Source: Scedosporium boydii (taxonomy: Eukaryota > Ascomycota > Sordariomycetes > Microascales > Microascaceae). Taken from it: a stretch of 64,000 nt of DNA. Below, piece after piece: positions 26,097 to 36,549 of the stretch; position 1 is the stretch's first letter, and every line of letters begins with the position of its first letter. The stretch lies in contig NJFT01000016.1 in NCBI GenBank assembly GCA_002221725.1, positions 124,001 to 188,000 on the forward strand, in the 5' to 3' direction. Below the pieces are notes generated by a model that searched no databases, was not told the origin of the DNA, and saw only the letters and a list, made by a program, of their open reading frames with translations. The position numbers were made by a program, and so were the translations under genes.

Positions 26097-26189
26097 GATC
26101 CAACCTGGGGTCGAACCAGGAACACCTCTAACGCTTTCACCAGCTGCCTGGAGGGTAAAGGCTTAACCGTTTAGCTTGGCTGGTAGATC
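26097..26189 (-). tRNA. tRNA-like element, possibly degenerate
   Basis: On the minus strand a perfect 5-bp T stem encloses a 7-nt loop (CCTGG TTCGACC CCAGG), and it contains the Pol III B-box consensus GGTTCGANNCC. Seven bases at the 3' side (TTGGATC) pair at six positions with the 5' end (GATCTAC), which would close an acceptor stem. An A-box-like stretch with GGTTAAG lies in the expected D-arm position, but the D stem has a C-C mismatch. TTACC/GGTGA can pair as an anticodon stem. The 12-nt loop would then hold CCA after a T and need a tiny intron, and the variable region is long. Total length is 93 nt. I cannot assign an amino acid with confidence. It may be a real tRNA with intron or long variable arm, or a pseudogene. 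Confidence 0.45.
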
Positions 26190-26311
26190 CCTTGATGACT
26201 CCTGGATTTATTCATTGCTATATAGTTTATTCTTGCTTCGGTGTGTGGGCGTGTGAGCTGGGTGGTTCCTTCTTCCAGGGATGGGACTCCGATGGTGAGG
26301 GTGTAAGTCTG

Positions 26312-27534
26312 CTACACGCCTTTTGCCGCCCGCCGAATGGACGGCCAAACGGTGTCGAACCTCGGATCCCCCCTTGCGAACCTACACATGGATCTGTGGT
26401 CGCCGCCGAGCATCATGACATCCTCGTGGGCTAGGCCCATTACGGCAGACAGTTTCTCGACGACCTAGTAGGGATAGTCAGCTCATTTTCTCTCTTACAT
26501 GGCCGCGTAGAAAACTTCCATCATGCCTGAGGGTGGCGGGGCCGGCTGTCGAGAGGGGAGGAAAAGGGGAGCTTACAAGTTTTCCCAGGAACCGGTCGAC
26601 GTGCTCTTCGTAGAAACTGACGATGGCGTACTTGGTCGCCAGTGGTCGGAAGTCCTCTGGTATCTTGAGTAGCTCGGCGGAGTGGGTTTCGAGTGTCTTG
26701 ATGAACTTGGACTGGGGTTGGTTTAGTGCGGTTGAGACGGTGCCAGTGAGGAGGCCGAGCCATTTTGCGCCGTCTGCGCCTCGGTGGGGGGTTCCGAAGA
26801 ATATCTGACGGGGAAGATTTCCTTGTTAGCATGGTAAAAGAGGAAGAGGAGGAGGGGAGGGGGGGTGGAGAGGACGGGTAGATCATACTATTCCCCTTGT
26901 GGACTTGGCAATGTCTGAGAATCTTCGGCCGCTGCTTGCTAGCTTTAGTGCCTACAGAATAGTCGCACGCGTTAGGAAGACGACGCTCAACAGACTCCGC
27001 CTCGATGACCCCAGGGATAGGGTTTATTTCCTACCTGCTTGATGATAATGCCCCCAAGACTATGCCCAACAAACACGATGGGACGACCCTCGTCTTCCTA
27101 AAATTTCTGTCGTCAGAGCGACTGTGGGGAAGTAGGAAGGGAGGTGCTACGGACATTGTCCTCACCCTTGTCTCTGAGCAACTGGAGCAGTTTGCTCGCA
27201 TTACCACGAACCCCCTGCGCGGACGTGTTCCCGACGACTGAGGCATCGTATTGGAACGTCATTACGCGGGAGCTGGGTAGTTTCTCAGGCAGGAGATCTT
27301 GGAGCCACATGGTGCTTGGCTTGCCGCGGCCTGGGAAGTGCGTCCATGTGTCCATGGAGTCACCGTTTAGACCATGGATGGCTATGATGCTGTTTGGTTT
27401 GGTTAGCTCGACAGACCGTGCTAGTGGGCGTACTTTTGCCAGGAGAGGACATGGAGTTACTCGATAGGTCGAGGACAATCCGCCGCTGGAAAGTATAGGA
27501 CGCGTAGATCTCCTCCATTCTCTTGGCTCTCCAT
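26312..27534 (-). CDS. SERAC1/PGAP1-like alpha/beta hydrolase
   Basis: Six exons: 27534-27461, 27389-27155, 27097-27035, 26951-26889, 26804-26577 and 26464-26312, giving 271 aa. The reading follows the fungal SERAC1/DUF676-type serine hydrolase: a first strand with IIAIHGLNGDSMDTWT, the nucleophile elbow GHSLGG (Ser116), IFFGTPHRGAD, and a late GGDHRSM (His244), a good candidate for the catalytic histidine. Most introns are canonical. The second has donor gtccgt, with an alternative gtgagg donor that would pair with a non-canonical aag acceptor. In fungi this module often sits at the N-terminus of NACHT or ankyrin receptors. Here it stands alone and ends soon after the domain. Its start is 27 bp downstream of the end of a NACHT-type gene on the same strand. 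Substrate unknown; likely an esterase or lipase fold. Confidence 0.85.
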
Positions 27535-27561
27535 TGTAAGTCGTGCTTGTTGGTCTTGCCG

Positions 27562-30109
27562 TTACAGTTCAGAAGTGAGCAGGATGGCAGAGGGATATAT
27601 TCTCACAGGAGAACGTCTCTGATTCGAACAAGGTGGCTTACCGAAAGATGTCCCTGCTCTTTTCACTCGGGCCCACCAAGGCGGGCGCCTAACTTTTCCA
27701 GCTTCTTGAGGCATTTCCTGGGAAGGCCTTACTTTGGGCGGCTCCGCCTTAGACTCCTTATCCCGGGGTGTTTCGTTGTTACTGGGCAGAGTATCTTGAA
27801 GTAGTTTCTTCCTGGGAGCTTCGCTCACGGATGGATCCCTTCTGGACTGCGCAGGGCCTGTGGGCACAGACTTTGGTCTTTCCGGGAATTGATGTTGCCG
27901 TTTAGACGTGCTGGATGGTTCGCGTTTGACTGCGTCAACTCTATCGGCTTTGCCTCTCGACATGAACTCTGGACGTGCTTCGGGAATAGGTGAGGCGACG
28001 GGTACGCTTCCAGTTTTTGACTCGGCAGGAGAATTTCCCACAACGGATGGCTTGCCTCGAGATAAACTTGGCGGGTTTCCTGCCACCGTAGGTTTCTTCG
28101 CTTCGGATGGAGGGGCCGCTATGGAAGGCTTTGATATAGAAATTATCTTCCTGGCGAGACGCTCTTGTGGATAATCTTGAGCAGGCCCTCTCGTGTAAAA
28201 CCACCAGACTTCCGTCCAACACTTCGCATATCCGGTGCTGACGTCTTCGAGCAGCCTTCGTCCCTCCTTACTTTGAGGATTGCCCACACTAGGCCAGGTT
28301 TCACCCGCCGCACTGAGATGCTTGTACCAGTAGAGCGAAGCATACCTCACGAACGGATGCTTCCGGACCCTCTCGCGCACCTTGGACTCCCATAGATCCA
28401 TCCGCCCAGCCTCCAGTGCGGTCCCAGAGTCTTCAAAATAGGGCAGGGTGAGGTATGTGATACAAATGTTTGCCAGAGTCGCGTGGGAAGGCTCCCTGGC
28501 CAAGTAAAGTCCTGTGTGGAAGGCTTTGTTAGGTTTCTTCGGGAACTCCGTAAGAAGGTACTCCTTAAAGCTCCTGTGAACCAGTTCTAGGCACCCATCC
28601 CGAAGCTGGACAAGCTGACCACAATATAAATCAACCTTGATCTCGACATTTCCGTCAAGGAATTCCCCCACCTCCTGGCTGGTAATTTTCTTTCGGGGGT
28701 ACTCCTCCATAGCCCATGCCCAAGGCTTTACCGATGTTGAAGTCGGCCGCTTTGAGTCCTTCTTGTCGGGAAACAGCCCATAGCAAAGCCTGCTTGATGA
28801 ACGACAGCCTGTCCTGTTTCTCGCACATCCTTTCTAAAATATAGCCGTAGAGCCCTGTGATGTCTTGTGGGGCGCTCTCGATTATCCTTTGTATTTGAAT
28901 CTCGTTGATGATGCGTGTCCGGTTCAATTCCTCGACTACCAAAGTCGCCCACAGGTACATCCCCTTCGAACGTTCAACAATAGTCTCGCATGTCTCTTCT
29001 CGATCAAGATATGCGGTGGTCCCTACCACACGGTTCCAGATATAGTTCATTCCCTCCTTCACGGTCTTCAGGATATCCTTTCTAGTATCCTCAGGTTTCA
29101 CCGTGTACTTCTCAAAACCCCCAATAGGCCGAGTAGGCAGCGATTCAAGCCCATGGCCTTCACGGGAGAGCACCAATAATCTGAACTTTTTGGGGTCTGG
29201 CGATTCCTTCTCGAATTTCTCAAGGCAGTCCAGGAATGCTTCCTGGCTTTCTCTAGGGAGTTCGTCAAACCCATCAATGATGAGTACCAGATCACGACGC
29301 GCTGTGACTTCGACCATAGTACCAGGCCAAACATCTCTCAGGGTATCCTCTGTCCAGATTTCCTGGCCATCGAACCCTATCGATGCCCCAATGGGGGGGT
29401 GTTGCAATGAATACCTAAAATCATTATCAACATCGGCCCTGTTACTTGGCCTCTCATATTATAGGAAAGTTGTTAGGGATGTACTGACTATGCTTCGACT
29501 CGCCTCCCATATAGAACGATATTTCCTTTTATCATGAGCCGCCTTGAGCGCCTTGTAAGAGCTGCATAGTTAGCATACTCTAACTTAACATAAGTGCTAG
29601 AGGTTCGCGCAGGAGAAAAACAACTAGCACTAACTCTCATAATCAGAATCCCACCCAAGCCATGCCCGACGAATATAATCGGCCTCAACGTAGCAGACTC
29701 GTCATCCTCTCGATCGTTACGGATCTCGTAGAGTAGGTTTCCAGCGCGATCCCTGAGACCGGCCTCGCTCATTGTGCCCCTGATCGTGGTGTTATATTGA
29801 AAAGATAGGACTCGTATTTTCGGGATGTCCTCTCGTATATCCGGGAAGATCTTGAATAAGAGGTCGCGCGGCCAGACTGTCTTGTCACTGGCCTCCCATG
29901 TTTTGATATAATGTCCTCCGAGACCAGGTACTAAGACGATACTATCACCACCACCACCACCACCACCATTGGAATCTCGAGTTAGGTACACGAACCATAA
30001 AAGCAGAGTGAGAGGGGGGAATATACTCCACTTCCACCCTCGCTGTAGGGTCCTCGGGGTAGAGGTGCTCTAGCCGCGAATACTCGTGTAGCATATCATT
30101 GTCACTCAT
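27562..30109 (-). pseudogene. Degraded hydrolase-NACHT (STAND/NLR-like) gene
   Basis: The order on the minus strand is: a short N-terminal part (from about 30109, MSDNDMLHEY); a hydrolase start (about 29,970-29,635) with LVPGLGGHYIKTWE and GHGLGG; a 63-nt exon-like block (29551-29489, ALKAAHDKRKY); then a NACHT fragment from 29414 with the Walker B-like DLVLIIDGFDEL and the sensor-like LLVLSREGHG; then a winged-helix-type region (HRSFKEYLL) and a Pro/Ser/Lys-rich tail ending at 27562. The rest of the hydrolase and the whole P-loop part of the NACHT are absent, since only about 75 bp separate the blocks. The acceptor before ALK reads acaag, not YAG. No frame-preserving join to the NACHT block is obvious. 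A one-base shift at about 28,711-28,716 breaks the frame between KALGMG and MEEYPRKK. I therefore read it as a decaying intracellular receptor gene. An expressed truncated protein is still possible. Confidence 0.7.
29946..29969. repeat. (CCA)8 microsatellite
   Basis: Trinucleotide run just upstream of the hydrolase start of the NACHT-type gene. On the minus strand it reads as a glycine run in one frame and a tryptophan run in another, so it is a likely frameshift hotspot. Confidence 0.9.
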
Positions 30110-30467
30110 CTTGGCCGCTATACACTGACAGTATCTAGTGGCAGAATTTCCCACGTGGTAGACCAAGCAACAACGGGGATTGCTGAAGGATGACGAGCTT
30201 ATGTTGGCCCTGATGTTTGCTCGTAGAATAAAAATCTTGTGAAAGTTGCTCAACCAATGGTAGATACTGGGCACATTGACATATTGGGGTTTGGTGCCCA
30301 ACCGTCCTGAAGCGACGTAGCCTCAACACCGCCGAACTGAACCGGCTCGACGTTCTATAGCTAAAGAACAAACAGATCCCCCGCTGCAGGGGACTTGGAA
30401 CTGACAAGGGGAATGCGCATTATCCCGCGTGAGATCAGCGAAGCCCACAGACCGGTGGTGCCCAGCG

Positions 30468-30993
30468 ATGGCGGATCTCGACGCCAAGGCCCATGACATC
30501 CTCCGCCTCTTATTCGAACTCAAGAACTTATGAACCAAGAAATTTCCCGGGACTGGGAGCGGGGATATCTATGGAAAGACCTGATTGAGGAAGTTTGGAG
30601 ACTTAGCGGACGGCCCGAAAACAACATCCCTCTCTTTGATCGGGAAAACCAACCATCGAAGTCCCGGGCGGCGCTGGAGGTTGAACGCGAGAAGAAAGAG
30701 ACATGCGGGAATTAAGCAGGAGAGTTCGTGAGCTGGAGAGGGAGCGTGATTCATTGAGAAAAAAACTTAGGCACAAGGTGTCTGAAAACTGGGAACTGGG
30801 GTACTAGTGTAGAGACTTAGGCGACGAGGTCCAGAGGCTCCGGACGCAACTGAGAAACTGGGTGTCTATGTACCCAGGGGATGAGGCCCCTATTTTGGAA
30901 GTTCATGGTGGTGCAGAGTTCGATGACAAGACGGTTGACGGGGAGAGGAAGAATAGGAACTCGAAAGGTAGGGCTCGATCGAGAACAATGTAA
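30468..30993 (+). pseudogene. Broken coiled-coil gene remnant
   Basis: Three adjacent pieces read as one helical protein after allowing a frame change and an in-frame stop: MADLDAKAHDILRLLFELKNL (30468 onward), a second frame with SRDWERGYLWKDLIEEVWRL, and a third with ELSRRVRELERERDSLRKK. The last piece continues through a TAG at about 30,806 as CRDLGDEVQRLRTQL. Two segments resemble each other (W-E-x-G-Y-x-x-[KR]-D-L), suggesting an internal heptad-like repeat. Heptad-spaced Leu and many Glu/Arg/Lys indicate coiled coil. No family recognised. Short introns instead of lesions are an alternative. Confidence 0.45.
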
Positions 30994-31439
30994 GAGATGT
31001 CGCCCGGTTTTCAGCGCCAATTTGCGAGATCGATTCACCCTTCTTGAAGGCCTTCTCGTATGGTCATCTGAGCCATCTTAGTACAGAGTTGGTTGGCGGA
31101 GAAGGCAATGACGGGGGGATGGGATCGTGTGTTCAGCGAGCTGGTTTCTGGAGATAAACTGCGGCCTTCCAGAACAAGCTGCGGCCCTTAATTCAAGCTC
31201 GTAGGGCAGGAAAAATCTAATTGCCATGTACTACCGGTTATACAAATAAAAATGAATAGAGAGAAGAAGAAGAAGAAGGCATAGTTCCTCGATTTTAGTG
31301 CAAACTCCATACTGCTTGTGATGGAGGGCCTCTTTATAGAAAAGTAGAGTAAACATTCCCACACAGAAGACTAAAGACTAAGGGAATCTGCCTATATAAG
31401 AGCAAACCAACTCCAATAAGAGGCTAGCTATATAATCCA
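30994..31439. other. Intergenic, 3' flank of the chitinase
   Basis: Contains the downstream region of the chitinase gene and a GAAGAA-rich patch near 31,260. No gene is seen. Confidence 0.6.
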
Positions 31440-34400
31440 TCATTTCCTCCTACACACGCTAACAATATTCTGAATGCTTGTGTCGTGCTTCTTCCACAGG
31501 TCTCCCATGGCTCGGAGAGCCTCACCCCCTCCGGCCTTCTTCTTCTTAAAGATGCTAGAGACATTGTCCTTGTTCCTTGTAAGGCCACGTCCGGGGATGA
31601 GCATGAGCAGCGCTTCCAAGAGAGCTGATTCCGGATCTTCGACGGCACTATATGCCGACATCGCCGCGTCTCCCGCCAGGCCGATGATGGCGGCTATCCG
31701 GGCAATTGTGAGCGTAGTCCAGCCCAAAGCCAAAGCCGCCTCTCCCGCAACAGGGATGAGGAAGAACGCCGCCATCAAAACGCCAAAGATGATGTCCTTC
31801 ATCTTCTGCTCCCTCTTCTGTTCCTCAATCTCCTCGCCAATCTCTTTCACTTTCTCCATCGACTCTATCGACTGCACCACCAGCAACACCGGCATCGCCA
31901 TAACCTCAACGAGTTCGTTGACCTCACCCTCCCAAAGTCCAAAGAGGAGCTCAATCGAGGCTGCGGTAAGCTCCAGATTCATTTCGTCGAGGTTTTCCTT
32001 GGCCGCCTTAACGACTTCTTTTGGATTGGGGATCTCGGCGTCGTCACGTATTACGGGGTACCCCTTATACTCCTTGTGGAATTTCTCGCATTGTCTTCGG
32101 CTTATCGGTTCCTCAGATACTGGTCGAGGGTTCGCTCCCGGCGGAGGTGCGGTGCCGATGCACTTGTCCTTAATGGTGACGTCTTCGATTTTGACCCAGT
32201 CCTTGCTAATGCCGAATTCTTCTTGCAGGGTTTTGTAGAAGCCATCTTCGTCGTTGAGCTGATAGGTAACCGTAAAGGATTCGAGATCGTTCGCATTATA
32301 GCCAGCTAGCGGACATGTTCCCTTGGCCTTCTCCTGGTTATCCTGAGACCAAGAGCACGTAAAGTACTTAAGGCAAGGTCCGTTGGACGACCAGGCCATA
32401 CATTTACGCACGTTACTCTTGGCCATCTCCCTCATGGCTTCTTCGTAATATTTGAATCGCGAGTCGTAGTTTTTGTCCAAATTGTCGTACTTCCCCACCG
32501 CTTCGGTGAGCATGTTGCCGAGGATCTTGAGTGCGTGGATGCCCGCGCAATGGTTTGAGAGGTCGGCCCCGTTCTGCTCGAGGTCCTGGAGGTCCTTGAA
32601 ACTGCGGTTTAGGTCGCATGGGTCTACCCCTTCTTCCTCGCCGCCGTCTTCATTTTCCTTTGTGAAATCGTAACCAACTGCTAGGTCGACGGCCCAGTCC
32701 GAAACGCCAGCAAAGTTCATCGCTTTATACCTTTCTACGCGCTCACGTTTCGTTTGGTCGTCCATCCATGCCACCCATTCAGTCTCGCCATAGACGAGGA
32801 TATCGGACTGAGAGTCCTCGTCGTACCAAGTCTCAAAGGTAGGCTCATACGCAGGTAAGTCCTCGGTCGATTCCTCATCGTCTGCGGTATCCCAGTCCGG
32901 CCACGTCTCCCCTGGATAGTCGGCCATGCCGATGATCTGTCGAATTTCGTACTCCGATAGATAACCTGCTGTGCCCGTGCATTCTCCGGGAAGCGCCGCG
33001 GATTCGAATTTCTCCCCGGTTGCGAGGAATCTGCATTGCGGCCCCGTGCAACCGGGTTCTGCCATCTTGAAGCTTCGACCGTAGCTGGTGATTCCGACTA
33101 ATATCTTTGTCGACGGAACTCCGGCCTTGGTGATCATGGATAGGGCGGTTTCTGTTTCTGTCCAGTTGATGTGTGACCGCAGGCAGTTTCCTAAGCCTTC
33201 CGACTGCGGGGAACAACCAGGGCTGGGGCATTTCTACTGTTAGTTGCAAAAGAAACTAGCCGGGAAAAGAGGAAAGAGGAAGAGAGGGGAGAAAGGGGAG
33301 AAAGGGGAGAAAAGAGAATTGACATACCTCGCCCACCAGTTCTTATAATCCCATTGCCCGTGGAGGTCATATGTCATGTAAACAATATAGTCCACAATCT
33401 TAGCAATCTCACCCATCGGATACGCTTTAAGATACCAGAAAGAAGCGGGTGCCGCGATGGCGACTGTCTTGCTCTTCGGCAGCTTTTCCCGCATTAGACT
33501 CAAAAACTCAAGGTATACATTCCCATTGTTAGGGTCGTCTGGGTCGTCGACCGGGAGATCTGGCGCTCCTGGGTACTCCCAGTCAAAATCGACACCGTCC
33601 AAGTTGTTAGACTCTATAAAATTGACCAAGTTGGTGGAAAACTGTTCTCGGTGGTCCTTCGTAACGGCCTGCCGGAAGATCCTATACGTCGCATCCTCGG
33701 TGGAAAAGGCCCAGCCGCCAAACGAGACAATGCGCTTGGCGTGCTCCAGCTTGAGGAAGCGATCCCATTGTTCTTGCACTTTGGAAGTGTCAATGGCAAA
33801 GTCGGGAGTAACATCCACAAAGGCGAAATGGACGTGAGTGTATCGGTCGGGGATGTCCAGGACGTCAAGATTGGCACAGGGCCGCTCCATGTTCCATGCC
33901 TCGAAGTAGGCGAGGTTGATGAACGGATCTTTAGGCGGCTGATCGTTGTTGACAATATCCGTGCCACAATTCGAGAAACAGCCGTTGGTCCCGGGCTTCG
34001 TGGCTCCCGGCGCCCCCGAATCGGCCGGAGTTGGCGTACAGAACTCTTCCGTGGTCCCGCACATTCCCCAGGCATCACAACAGGCGTTCAGCGGGCAGGG
34101 GTTCATCTCTTCGAGATTCGTTCCGTCTGGTGGCCTCACCGTACCAGGCTTCTGCGGGCCGCATTGGGCATCTGGGTTGATGGAGGGCATCGGGGGTCGA
34201 CCAGGGCCCAGGCAAATGACCTGGGTTTCACCCAGGCTTTCGCAATTCACCCAACCCCAGCTTTGTTTATTGGCTTCGATGATTTTATCAACCGTGGTCT
34301 TGTACTGCGCTGCAAGCTTGGCACAGGTGTCATCTTTGACAATGGTGTGGGCGAGGCAATTCCCATCGGCGTCCGGCTTAGGCGAGTAGTCCGGGAGACT

Positions 34401-35423
34401 TCCTTCGGAACAACAGAGCGTCTGCCCGATCTGGAGGACGTCGCATAATCCGTCGATGGGATTGTATTTCTCGAGTTCTTGTTGAGTAATGCCGCAGCTT
34501 TGGGTGATAGACCAGCAACTGTCGCCAGAAACCACTTCGACAGCTTCGCACTCGGCGCGAGCCGTTAGAGATCGAGCTTCTAGTTCCTTTCTTCTACCAT
34601 TATCCATCTCAGTCCTTACTCTAGCCAAGGGAATAGAGAGGATGGGTAGCAATCCAATCTCCACCTCGCTCATGGTGTGTTCTTCATCGTAGTTTGTGAT
34701 GCAACCGGCGTCGCTCCATGTTCGGACTGCCTCCTGAACGGCCGACACGTTGCCCCTATTATCGACAAAAATACCCGTGACAAGCGAGCTTTGGCGTCGG
34801 TCACCACAGAGTTGCACCGACGCTTGACTGCCACGCGGATCCGACTGAAGCTCTGAGGAGAACCTATCCAAGAGGGCCATCGCGCTGCCTTTCTGGATAG
34901 CTGCTCCCGCGTATATTCCGATGATAGTGGAGCCCGATTTGGCGAATAAGGCGGTTGTCCTGCAGTTGGTCTCCTTGGCCAAATGGACCGACAGAGCATC
35001 GGCGGCTTTGGAAACGTCGTCAAGAGGAATTGTTTGGTCGGAGACGTCCCGCACCACGCGCTGAAGATCTACCTTCGTTTGACTGATCTCGGCCTCGTCG
35101 GTGCAACCTTTGGTGGAGGATGAGATGTCCGCCGCTGCAGCTGTCTCTCGACGAACAGAGGCCGAACTTTCTGGGATGGAACACGCTTTGAGAGTCAAAT
35201 GCGTGTTCGGGTCATCGATTTTGTTGTAGAGGGCCATCTCAAAGACGGTGGTGTCATCGCAGGCATTGAGCTGGCGCAAGTCATGAATTTGAGACCAGAG
35301 GCCGCCGTCTTGCAATGCAGACTGGCAAGAGACAGCACATGGCGAGGGCGGAGCGGGTCTGACAGCTGCTGCTGACTGGAGATGGAGTAAAAGAGAAAGC
35401 AGAGATAACGATATGATCGCCAT
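31440..35423 (-). CDS. Killer-toxin-like chitinase (LysM, chitin-binding, GH18)
   Basis: Secreted multidomain chitinase, 1,292 aa, in two exons (35423-33328, 33222-31440). The acceptor is gccccag, and the join reads NWWA-SPGC, matching family members. Order: signal peptide (MAIISLSLLSLLLHLQ); an N-terminal region of about 280 residues; two LysM-like modules (SGDSCWSITQSCGITQQELE and DDTCAKLAAQYKTTVDKIIE); a hevein-type chitin-binding module (CCDAWGMCGTTEEFC); and a GH18 domain with SFGGWAFS and the catalytic DGVDFDWE (residues 609-616, proton donor E616). A long C-terminal part follows with many cysteines, then a hydrophobic stretch at about residues 1170-1225 (FGVLMAAFFLIPVAGEAALA). This is the subgroup C chitinase plan, related to the alpha/beta subunit of yeast zymocin. 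Roles proposed for the group are attack on other fungi or delivery of a partner protein. The role here is inferred. Confidence 0.92.
33284..33313. repeat. GAAAGGGGA tandem in the chitinase intron
   Basis: About three copies of a purine-rich unit lie inside the single intron of the chitinase gene (33327-33223). On the coding strand this is a pyrimidine tract between donor and acceptor. Confidence 0.85.
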
Positions 35424-36549
35424 CCTGAGGAGCTCGAAGGAAAATGTTAGATGTCAAGTACGAGTTTGTCCTTTGGTGTATGGAGTGTTCTTTGTTGGAG
35501 AGGAGAGGTGAGATACGATTCGGAGGAGGGATCAGCGAAAATGTGACACTTCTTGATGGGAATTTATCCTCGATTCAAAAGACTATAGAGAATGGCTATG
35601 ATGCAGAGGGAATAGAGAGACATGAAGAATCTGCCTCGGTTTCTTCGACTAATCTCTCTTTCCTCCTCCAATGTGCCGCTAGTTCTGCCTTGACTTGACC
35701 ATCTCATAGAGACCAGTACGCCTGCAATATCGGACGCGATTAAAATGACATTTGATCTTACAAAGTTGGCCCAAGCTCGAGTAACGACATATTCAAGGCA
35801 GTTCACCTTTGATCTGGCGTGGAGGCTTGCCGTGTTTAATTCGGCCTCGCGATAATTTGGATCCGGCACACACGGCCGCCCGTGCCCCGTGGCTGGTGCG
35901 GCGTCCGGCCTCGGCGCCGGAGGAAAAGCCTACCGCTACACGGTTTGGTCGGAAGGATGGTCAGACTTCGGTTATTTTAATGAATTAATTGGGATAGAGT
36001 ATCTTTGTTCTTCGTCCCATATTCCAGCAGCGTCTTGTGTCCTTCCGTGTAACACACACAGCCCGAAGGATCAACACCTGGATGGGATGATATATTTCAT
36101 CTCGGCAAACATTTCCGACAGCGTCTCACTCTCATTGTCATTTTACCGTGGACCAAAACACCTTCTTTTACAGAATGCAATCGGACCATCTGTAAGGATG
36201 TCGGACATGATGGAGCAGACGGGAGATGAAGACAAGCACACCCCTTATGACCAGGCACACATTCCCGTTCGAAACGACGCTGAGAGTAGTCGCCGGCAAG
36301 GCTCACCTTCGAATGAAGGCAGATTCGAGATTCGAGCATCCCAAGGCCTTTTGATCCTCAAGCACGGAATGCTGTTTATCTTGAAAAGGGGCCTGCTCTC
36401 CGGGCATTCACCCGGCAGACGACCCCAGACTCATCATTCATATCTCGTGTTTCCCATCAACGCTCACAAGTCCTGAAAAAGAATTGAACACATCACTCCC
36501 ATTCTCAGAGTCTGTAATTCTATTGTCATTTTTCTTTCCCACACAAGAG
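35424..36549. other. Shared promoter region of chitinase and secreted partner
   Basis: A 1.1-kb stretch separates the divergent chitinase (start 35423, minus) and the small secreted protein gene (start 36550, plus). It holds short frames without recognisable features. A bidirectional promoter is plausible, but no specific binding site can be named. Confidence 0.55.

Noticed and set aside
31474..32238. 254-aa frame opposite the chitinase
   Set aside because: Antisense shadow of the C-terminal coding region of the chitinase; Ser-rich and with no features of its own.
36484..36549. Upstream in-frame ATG for the secreted 342-aa protein
   Set aside because: It would place 22 extra residues before the signal peptide. 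The ATG at 36,550 gives a standard signal sequence.
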